Source: Mimachlamys varia (lineage: Eukaryota; Mollusca; Bivalvia; Pectinida; Pectinidae). Taken from it: DNA of 64,000 bases. Made by a program: the position numbers and the translations under genes. The notes beneath the pieces were generated by a model. The model had not been told where the DNA came from. It did not search any database and saw nothing but the letters and a program-made list of their open reading frames with translations. The DNA lies in NCBI GenBank assembly GCA_947623455.1, contig OX392527.1:11466001-11530000 (forward strand), given 5' to 3'. How positions within the stretch are numbered: position 1 is the first letter of the stretch; every line of letters begins with the position of its first letter. This document shows, one piece after another, positions 47,001 to 56,700 of the stretch.

Positions 47001-50000
47001 GTCTGTTCTAACGACCATCCTGAGCTATCAGGTCGGAGAAAGTGTTTACATATTGTATGTGTTTTGTCTCTTTTGACGACAGCCTGAGCTATCAGATCGG
47101 AGAAAGTGTTTACATATTGTATGTGTTTTGTCTGTTCTGACGACAGCCTGAGCTATCAGGTCGGAGAAAGTGTTTACATATTGTATGTGTTTTGTCTGTT
47201 CTGACGACAGCCTGAGCTATCAGGTCGGAGAAAGTGTTTACATATTGTGTTTGTTTTGTCTGTTCTGACGACCATCTTGAGCTATCAGGTCGGAGAAAGT
47301 GTTTACATATTGTATGTGTTTTGTCTGTTCTAACGACAGCCTGAGCCATCAGGTCGGAGAAAGTGTTTACATATTGTATGTGTTTTGTCTGTTCTGACGA
47401 CAGCCTGAGCTATCAGGTCGGAGAAAGTGTTTACATATTGTGTGTGTTTTGTCTGTTCTGACGACAGCCTGAGCTATCAGGTCGGAGAAAGTGTTTACAT
47501 ATTGTGTGTGTTTTGTCTGTTCTGACGACCATCTTGAGCTATCAGTTCGGAGAAAGTGTTTACATATTGTATGTGTTTTGTCTGTTCTAACGACAGCCTG
47601 AGCCATCAGGTCGGAGAAAGTGTTTACATATTGTATCTGTTTTGTATGTTCTGACGACAGCCAGAGAAATCAGATCGGAGAAAGTGTTAACATATTGTAT
47701 GTGTTTTGTCTGTTCTAACGACCATCTTGAGCTATCAGGTCGGAGAAAGTGTTTACATATTGTATGTGTTTTGTCTGTTCTAACGACCATCTTGAGCTAT
47801 CAGGTCGGAGAAAGTGTTTACATATTGTATGTGTTTTGTCTGTTCTGACGACAGCCTGAGCCATCAGATCGGAGAAAGTGTTAACATATTGTATGTGTTT
47901 TGTCTGTTCTAAAGACCATCTCGAGCTATCAGGTCGGAGAAAGTGTTTACATATTGTATGTGTTTTGTCTGTTCTGACGACAGCCTGAGCTATCAGATCG
48001 GAGAAAGTGTTTACATATTGTATGTGTTTTGTCTGTTCTGACAACCATCTTGAGCTATCAGGTCGGAGAAAGTGTTTACATATTGTGTGTGTTTTGTCTG
48101 TTCTAACGACCATCTTGAGCTATCAGGTCGGAGAAAGTGTTTACATATTGTATGTGTTTTGTCTGTTCTGACGACAGCATGAGCCATCAGATCGGAGAAA
48201 GTGTTAACTTATTGTGTGTGTTTTGTCTGTTCTAACGACAGCCTGAGCTATCAGATCGGAGAAAGTGTTAACATATTGTATGTGTTTTGTCTCTTCTGAC
48301 GACCATCCTGAGCTATCAGATCGGAGAAAGTGTTAACATATTGTATTTGTTTTGTCTGTTTTGACGACCATCCTGAGCTATCAGATCGGAGAAAGTGTTA
48401 ACATATTGTATGTGTTTTGTCTCTTCTGAAGACCATCCTGAGCTATCAGATCGGAGAAAGTGTTTACATATTGTATGTGTTTTGTCTGTTCTAACGACCA
48501 TCCTGAGCTATCAGATCGGAGAAAGTGTTAACATATTGTATGTGTTTTGTCTGTTCTAACGACCATCCTGAGCTATCAGGTCGGAGAAAGTGTTTACATA
48601 TTGTATGTGTTTTGTCTCTTTTGACGACAGCATGAGCCATCAGATCGGAGAAAGTGTTAACTTATTGTATGTGTTTTGTCTGTTCTAACGACAGCCTGAG
48701 CTATCAGATCGGAGAAAGTGTTAACATATTGTATGTGTTTTGTCTCTTCTGACGACCATCCTGAGCTATCAGATCGGAGAAAGTGTTAACATATTGTATT
48801 TGTTTTGTCTGTTTTGACGACCATCCTGAGCTATCAGATCGGAGAAAGTGTTAACATATTGTATGTGTTTTGTCTCTTCTGAAGACCATCCTGAGCTATC
48901 AGATCGGAGAAAGTGTTTACATATTGTATGTGTTTTGTCTGTTCTAACGACCATCCTGAGCTATCAGATCGGAGAAAGTGTTAACATATTGTATGTGTTT
49001 TGTCTGTTCTAACGACCATCCTGAGCTATCAGGTCGGAGAAAGTGTTTACATATTGTATGTGTTTTGTCTCTTTTGACGACAGCCTGAGCTATCAGATCG
49101 GAGAAAGTGTTTACATATTGTATGTGTTTTGTCTGTTCTGACGACAGCCTGAGCTATCAGGTCGGAGAAAGTGTTTACATATTGTATGTGTTTTGTCTGT
49201 TCTGACGACAGCCTGAGCTATCAGGTCGGAGAAAGTGTTTACATATTGTGTTTGTTTTGTCTGTTCTGACGACCATCTTGAGCTATCAGGTCGGAGAAAG
49301 TGTTTACATATTGTATGTGTTTTGTCTGTTCTAACGACAGCCTGAGCCATCAGGTCGGAGAAAGTGTTTACATATTGTATGTGTTTTGTCTGTTCTGACG
49401 ACAGCCTGAGCTATCAGGTCGGAGAAAGTGTTTACATATTGTGTGTGTTTTGTCTGTTCTGACGACAGCCTGAGCTATCAGGTCGGAGAAAGTGTTTACA
49501 TATTGGGTGTGTTTTGTCTGTTCTGACGACCATCTTGAGCTATCAGTTCGGAGAAAGTGTTTACATATTGTATGTGTTTTGTCTGTTCTAACGACAGCCT
49601 GAGCCATCAGGTCGGAGAAAGTGTTTACATATTGTATCTGTTTTGTATGTTCTGACGACAGCCAGAGAAATCAGATCGGAGAAAGTGTTAACATATTGTA
49701 TGTGTTTTGTCTGTTCTAACGACCATCTTGAGCTATCAGGTCGGAGAAAGTGTTTACATATTGTATGTGTTTTGTCTGTTCTAACGACCATCTTGAGCTA
49801 TCAGGTCGGAGAAAGTGTTTACATATTGTATGTGTTTTGTCTGTTCTGACGACAGCCTGAGCCATCAGATCGGAGAAAGTGTTAACATATTGTATGTGTT
49901 TTGTCTGTTCTAAAGACCATCTCGAGCTATCAGGTCGGAGAAAGTGTTTACATATTGTATGTGTTTTGTCTGTTCTGACGACAGCCTGAGCTATCAGATC

Positions 50001-52885
50001 GGAGAAAGTGTTTACATATTGTATGTGTTTTGTCTGTTCTGACAACCATCTTGAGCTATCAGGTCGGAGAAAGTGTTTACATATTGTATGTGTTTTGTCT
50101 GTTCTAACGACCATCTTGAGCTATCAGGTCGGAGAAAGTGTTTACATATTGTATGTGTTTTGTCTGTTCTGACGACAGCATGAGCCATCAGATCGGAGAA
50201 AGTGTTAACTTATTGTGTGTGTTTTGTCTGTTCTAACGACAGCCTGAGCTATCAGATCGGAGAAAGTGTTAACATATTGTATGTGTTTTGTCTCTTCTGA
50301 CGACCATCCTGAGCTATCAGATCGGAGAAAGTGTTAACATATTGTATTTGTTTTGTCTGTTTTGACGACCATCCTGAGCTATCAGATCGGAGAAAGTGTT
50401 AACATATTGTATGTGTTTTGTCTCTTCTGAAGACCATCCTGAGCTATCAGATCGGAGAAAGTGTTTACATATTGTATGTGTTTTGTCTGTTCTAACGACC
50501 ATCCTGAGCTATCAGATCGGAGAAAGTGTTAACATATTGTATGTGTTTTGTCTGTTCTAACGACCATCCTGAGCTATCAGGTCGGAGAAAGTGTTTACAT
50601 ATTGTATGTGTTTTGTCTCTTTTGACGACAGCCTGAGCTATCAGATCGGAGAAAGTGTTTACATATTGTATGTGTTTTGTCTGTTCTGACGACAGCCTGA
50701 GCTATCAGGTCGGAGAAAGTGTTTACATATTGTATGTGTTTTGTCTGTTCTGACGACAGCCTGAGCTATCAGGTCGGAGAAAGTGTTTACATATTGTGTT
50801 TGTTTTGTCTGTTCTGACGACCATCTTGAGCTATCAGGTCGGAGAAAGTGTTTACATATTGTATGTGTTTTGTCTGTTCTAACGACAGCCTGAGCCATCA
50901 GGTCGGAGAAAGTGTTTACATATTGTATGTGTTTTGTCTGTTCTGACGACAGCCTGAGCCATCAGATCGGAGAAAGTGTTTACATATTGTATGTGTTTTG
51001 TCTGTTCTAACGACAGACTGAGCTATCAGATCGGAGAAAGTGTTTACATATTGTATGTGTTTTGTCTGTTCTAACGACCATCTTGAACTATCAGGTCGGA
51101 GAAAGTGTTTACATATTGTATGTGTTTTGTCTGTTCTGACGACAGCCTGAGCCATCAGATCGGAGAAAGTGTTAACATATTGTATGTGTTTTGTCTGTTC
51201 TAAAGACCATCTCGAGCTATCAGGTCGGAGAAAGTGTTTACATATTGTATGTGTTTTGTCTGTTCTAACGACCATCTTGAGCTATCAGGTCGGAGAAAGT
51301 GTTTACATATTGTATGTGTTTTGTCTGTTCTAACGACCATCTTGAGCTATCAGGTCGGAGAAAGTGTTCACATATTGTATGTGTTTTGTCTGTTCTGACG
51401 ACAGCCTGAGCCATCAGATCGGAGAAAGTGTTAACTTATTGTATGTGTTTTGTCTGTTCTAACGACAGCCTGAGCTATCAGATCGGAGAAAGTGTTAACA
51501 TATTGTATGTGTTTTGTCTCTTCTGACGACCATCCTGAGCTATCAGATCGGAGAAAGTGTTAACATATTGTATTTGTTTTGTCTGTTCTGACGACCATCC
51601 TGAGCTATCAGATCGGAGAAAGTGTTAACATATTGTATGTGTTTTGTCTCTTCTGACGACCATCCTGAGCTATCAGATCGGAGAAAGTGTTTACATATTG
51701 TATGTGTTTTGTCTGTTCTAACGACCATCCTGAGCTATCAGATCGGAGAAAGTGTTAACATATTGTATGTGTTTTGTCTGTTCTAACGACCATCCTGAGC
51801 TATCAGGTCGGAGAAAGTGTTTACATATTGTATGTGTTTTGTCTCTTTTGACGACAGCCTGAGCTATCAGATCGGAGAAAGTGTTTACATATTGTATGTG
51901 TTTTGTCTGTTCTGACGACAGCCTGAGCTATCAGGTCGGAGAAAGTGTTTACATATTGTGTGTGTTTTGTCTGTTCTGACGACCATCCTGAGCTATCAGG
52001 TCGGAGAAAGTGTTTACATATTTGGTGTGTTTTGTCTGTTCTGACGACCATCTTGAGCTATCAGTTCGGAGAAAGTGTTTACATATTGTATGTATTTTGT
52101 CTGTTCTAACGACAGCCTGAGCCATCAGGTCGGAGAAAGTGTTTACATATTGTATCTGTTTTGTCTGTTCTGACGACAGCCAGAGAAATCAGATCGGAGA
52201 AAGTGTTAACATATTGTATGTGTTTTGTCTGTTCTAACGACCATCTTGAGCTATCAGGTCGGAGAAAGTGTTTACATATTGTATGTGTTTTGTCTGTTCT
52301 AACGACCATCTTGAGCTATCAGGTCGGAGAAAGTGTTTACATATTGTATGTGTTTTGTCTGTTCTGACGACAGCCTGAGCCATCAGATCGGAGAAAGTGT
52401 CAACATATAGTATGTGTTTTGTCTGTTCTTACGACAGCCTGAGCCATCAGATCGGAGAAAGTGTTAACATATTGTATGTGTTTTGTCTGTTCTAAAGACC
52501 ATCTCGAGCTATCAGGTCGGAGAAAGTGTTTACATATTGTATGTGTTTTGTCTGTTCTGACGACAGCCTGAGCCATCAGATCGGAGAAAGTGTTAACATA
52601 CTGTATGTGTTTTGTCTGTTCTAAAGACCATTTTGAGCTATCAGGTCGGAGAAAGTGTTAACATATTGCATGTGTTTTGTCTGTTCTAAAGACCATCCTG
52701 AGCTATCAGGTCGGAGAAAGTGTTTACATATTGTATGTGTTTTGTCTGTTCTGACGACAGCCTGAGCCATCAGATCGGAGAAAGTGTTAACATATTTTAT
52801 GTGTTTTGTCTGTTCTGACGACAGCCTGAGCCATCAGATCGGAGAAAGTGTTAACATATTGTATGTGTTTTGTCTATTTAACGAC
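32019..52885. repeat. ~20.9-kb satellite array of 64/65-bp monomers with higher-order repeats
   Basis: About 320 tandem copies of a unit reading GTGTTAACATATTGTATGTG, TTTTGTCTGTTCTAACGAC, CATCCTGAGCTATCAGGTCG, GAGAAA. Two monomer types alternate irregularly: 65 bp with ACGACCATCCTGAGCTATCAG and 64 bp with ACGACAGCCTGAGCCATCAG. Edge monomers (32019-32110) are most diverged. Higher-order blocks are evident: the same string of variants recurs at offsets of 1157 (34309 to 35466), 2372 and 1488 bp in the left half, and at 1548 bp (46094/47642, 46768/48316, 48769/50317) and 2001 bp in the right half. Many 60-140-codon open frames exist because a 65+64 dimer is 129 bp, exactly 43 codons; I do not regard them as genes. 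Confidence 0.97.
46039..50898. repeat. 1548-bp higher-order repeat block within the satellite
   Basis: Successive blocks repeat a fixed order of variant monomers with a 1548-bp period, e.g. the diverged monomer with TGTATCTGTTTTGTATGTTC at 46084, 47632 and, after an additional 453-bp duplication (48316 to 48769), at 49633. Near-identity between blocks, relative to the divergence among monomers inside a block, points to recent amplification by unequal exchange or replication slippage of whole blocks. Confidence 0.85.
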
Positions 52886-52975
52886 ACACACATATGCTGC
52901 ACCTTTTAAATTGAGCAATAGATACAGTATGCCGAATATTGTAATAATTTAAACTGCATCATACAGCTGTTCCTT
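52886..52975 (+). repeat. Dispersed ~95-bp repeat, copy 2 of 3, at the satellite edge
   Basis: ACACACATATGCTGCACCTT, GATACAGTATGCCGAA and AACTGCATCATACAGCT align with copies at 10190 and 62140. It starts within the last, incomplete satellite monomer (TTAACGAC then ACACACATATG). Confidence 0.8.
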
Positions 52976-53366
52976 TCTCTTAGGACTCTTCAGTGATGCT
53001 AGAGGCCAAAATATGGGAATCCAAAACTTCTAAACTAATGTAGAAGTATAAGGATCAAGTGCATAGAACCCTTTTAATTTTTTAATTTAGAAGTTAAATT
53101 AAACTAGTTCTGTATAATTTCAAATCGTGTACTACGAAAATGTGTATATTATGTACTGTGCCACTACCGGTACTCAAATGAGATTAACTATGTGACTTTG
53201 AGGGCTTCATAAACTTCGGGAATACAAAATTAACCAGCAGAGTCTGCCACCCCCTATCATGAAGTATGACGAAACACATTTTTGCATAATATGAATGTGA
53301 AAGTTTTGAATATGCTTTTTATTATGTCAAATTGTTATGATATAGAACGATGCTTAGGTTTTAACT

Positions 53367-53505
53367 TGAGGACCCGACATTAACTTGGACGTGACCTTAC
53401 ATAGCGGGTGTCGTAAATGAAGCATATTTTGTCCCTAGATTTATCGATATTAGGTTTGGATTAGGATTTCATGACGCTTCGGTATACCCTGATTTATTTT
53501 GTCTA
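53367..53505 (+). mobile_element. Penelope-like 3'-end fragment
   Basis: Blocks GGACGTGACC, GCGGGTGTCGTAAATGAAGC, TTTTGTCCCTAGATTTATCG, TTTGGATTAGGATT and GACGCTTCGGTAT are collinear with 27610-27820 but internally shorter by ~110 bp. It lies about 90 bp beyond the last cadherin exon seen on the opposite strand. Confidence 0.65.
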
Positions 53506-53597
53506 TATTATGAGCCAACAACATTCTTTGAACATTTGTGAACAACATGTTGTAGTTTCTGGTGAAAAGTCACCAATGCAAATGTTACGCCACCTAC

Positions 53598-53708
53598 CGG
53601 ACATTCGGTTGCAGGTGTGTTGTAATCGCCCTCCTTGGTATTGTTGATATATACATTGATCGTACAGGTGACAGAAATACCTGAGCTAAACTTCTCGGTT
53701 GCTACAAC
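53598..53708 (-). CDS. Last cadherin exon seen; 3' end uncertain
   Basis: Acceptor ATACTTACAG. Encodes VVATEKFSSGISVTCTINVY, INNTKEGDYNTPATECP. A donor CCG/GTAGGT at 53598 would keep phase 0. If that donor is not used, the frame reads on (VGGVTFALVTFHQKL...) to a stop at 53508-53510, which would make a terminal exon lacking a membrane anchor. With splicing, the following intron would have to contain the 20.9-kb satellite or further sequence to the left. Confidence 0.75.
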
Positions 53709-56700
53709 CTGTAAGTATAACGCAAGATTAAGTTTGGTCTTTATTGAGATTTTCAAAAGCGTCAATTTGCAAAATGTTTTCATAATATGGTAACGTTCGT
53801 TTAAGATAAAAGCAGGTAATTGATTATAAACAAACCTCAACTTCAAAATGCAACTTACGGAGTGGAAAGCAATCCGCCCGTGAATATTACAATGACGTGT
53901 GCATGCAATAATCAACCATTGTTCACGGATATCCTTATATCATTTTTGTCACTGATTTGTATTTTTATATCCTTAAAAATAATCTGTTGCTAGCTCATAT
54001 CAAATAAACAAAATGGAGACAAATGTGGATATGAAATTTAGTTCTGATTAATATTCAGCTTAATGTAACACAAACGAGAATTACTATTGAGGCAGCTCCT
54101 TATTGATATTGTCAGTAAACTCGATAAACTTACTAGCAGTGAGATGGTCTGTTCTGTTTCGTAGTCAAATTCAAAACCATTAGTAAGCCTCAGTAAAACC
54201 GTGGCCCGGCTAAGAACAACTGACGGTGAAGCTTCTATTCCAGGAAATTCTGTCCCGTTAGTGTATGTGACTGTAAGGCTGAACTTGCTGTTTGGTCCCT
54301 GCTAATGAAAAAGAAATCATTATAAGCAAAAGTTAAGTTTGAAGCTCCTAGACATAAGGACATGTTCATTCAGTCTCCAGATTATTTCCTTCTTCTCAGA
54401 AACCATTAATTGTGTTGCTTCATTATATTGTTGTAAGATCTATGTGGAAGCTTATATTGTTGTATGGTCTATGTGGAAGCTTATATTGTTGTATGGTCTA
54501 TGTGAAAACTTATATTGTTGTATGGTCTATGTGGAAGCTTATATTGTTGTATGGTCTATGTGAAAACTTATATTGTTGTATGGTCTATGTGAAAACTTAT
54601 ATTGTTGTATGGTCTATGTGAAAACTTATATTGTTGTATGGTCTATGTGGAAGCTTATATTGTTGTATGGTATATGTTGAAGCTTATATTGTTGTATGGT
54701 CTATGTGAAAACTTATATTGTTGTATGGTCTATGTGAAAACTTATATTGTTGTATGGTCTATGTGAAAACTTATATTGTTGTATGGTCTATGTGAAAACT
54801 TATATTGTTGTATGGTCTATGTGAAAACTTATATTGTTGTATGGTCTATGTGGAAGCTTATATTGTTGTAAGGTCTATGTGGAAACTTATATTGTTGTAT
54901 GGTCTATGTGACAACTTATATTGTTGTATGGTCTATGTGGAAGCTTATATTGTTGTATGGTCTATGTGAAAACTTATATTGTTGTAAGATCTATGTGGAA
55001 GCTTATATTGTTGTATGGTCTATGTGACAACTTATATTGTTGTATGGTCTATGTGGAAGCTTATATTGTTGTATGGTATATGTTGAAGCTTATATTGTTG
55101 TATGGTCTATGTGAAAACTTATATTGTTGTGTGGTCTATGTGAAAGCTGTTATTGTTAAATGGTCTATGTGCAAACGCTAATTGGTGAATGGTCTTTGTG
55201 AAAATAGTATTGGTGAATGGTCTATGTGAAAATATTATTGATGAATGGTCAATGTGAAAATAGTATTGATGAATGGTCAATGTGAAAATAGTATTGGTGA
55301 ATGGTCAATGTGAAAACTATTATTGTTGAATTGTCTATGAGAAAGCTGAAACTGTTGAATGTTCTATGTGCAAACTCTAATTGGTGAATGGTCAATGTGC
55401 AAGCTCTAATTGGTGGATGGTAACTATGAAAGTTTTGTAGAACATATATACTTATAGTTTGTCAGAATTGGCACTTTGTATTGAAGCCGGTGTCTTAAGA
55501 ATAACAAATCTATTTTTTCTTATTCTTACCTGGTCTAGGTCGTACACCTCTATGCCGGTCGATCCCACGATGGTCATTGGAATGTTGGACACGCCCTCCT
55601 CTACGTAGGCGTCGTAGTGTGATTTGTTGAAGGTTGGAACATTGTCGTCGATATCCTCCACCATCACCGTCACTGTAGTACTGGCTGTAGAGTTGGTGGT
55701 CGGCTCTCCGGGTTTTACTATCTCTCTAGCCTATGTTTAATAACATTAATGGTCAATGTGAATGGTCAATGTGAATGGTCAATGTGAATGGTCAATATGA
55801 ATGATCAAGGTGAAAGGTCAATGTGCAAGCTTTAATTGATGAATGGTCTACGATTTGCATGACGGATGTTGTCGATGAAGCAGAAGACGCTTGCTCCTCT
55901 AGAACACCTGGTCTTATTCTCTTGCACTTTTACGATGGTCTTCATGTAAATATTTCCTTTGTTCATATTTTGCCTCTAGTTTAATCAATTTGAGCTCGGA
56001 TTATGGTTTTTTGACGCTTTGGTATTCTCTGATTTTTAATTTTTTTTTTTTTTTTTTTTACAATTAAGTGGCACTCTTGGATGAAGGAAACGTCTCCTAT
56101 TGGGTCATGAATGAAGAACAAAATAAATCTTGCTAACTTTAATCGGATAGTATTATACATGTACTTCTTTTAAAATATATCAAAAAATCAAAACCATATA
56201 GCATACAATTTTATTTTTGCCTACTGAAAAATACTCTACCATAAATTACAATGCAAAAGAACTCAATCCTATTATCAGTCGATATTGTGTATATGTTATG
56301 TAAAGAATGTGAACAATTCAATGCTAATTCAATGTTAATTAATCATTTTGTCATATGTATATTTTTACTATTAAGTACTTCATTTAATTAATACCATCAA
56401 AAATAAATCTGTATGACATTTAAGATACAATATATTATGTCAACAAACCTCAATATCAAACCTGCATACACCCTGCTTTTCCAAAAGTATCCCAGTGTCT
56501 CTGTCTAGTTTATGTTTGATTGAAAGTCCTCCAGCGCTATTTATTTCAAACAATTGGGAACATCCATCTATACAAAAAAAACAAATAACATTTAGTAAAC
56601 AAATTGCACAGTCACTTTACTAATATTAGCAGCCATGATATGTCAGTATAACGATTTTAGTATCATGCATGTCCTTTTTAGTTTTAGCTGCTTTTGGTAT

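Noticed and set aside
32019..52885. CRISPR-like array of regular repeats
   Set aside because: Monomers are contiguous, with no unique spacers between them, and the context is a spliced metazoan gene. It is a satellite.
32019..52885. Many 60-141-codon open frames on both strands as genes
   Set aside because: They repeat with the satellite period and follow from its length being a near multiple of three in dimers. They have no start context or conserved domain.
32019..52885. AGATCGGAGA strings resembling sequencing adapter
   Set aside because: Only a partial match, embedded at a fixed place in every monomer; it is part of the repeat.
54339..55181. Hydrophobic repeat proteins in the 29-bp array
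   Set aside because: Periodic translations of an intronic minisatellite; the true gene is on the other strand.
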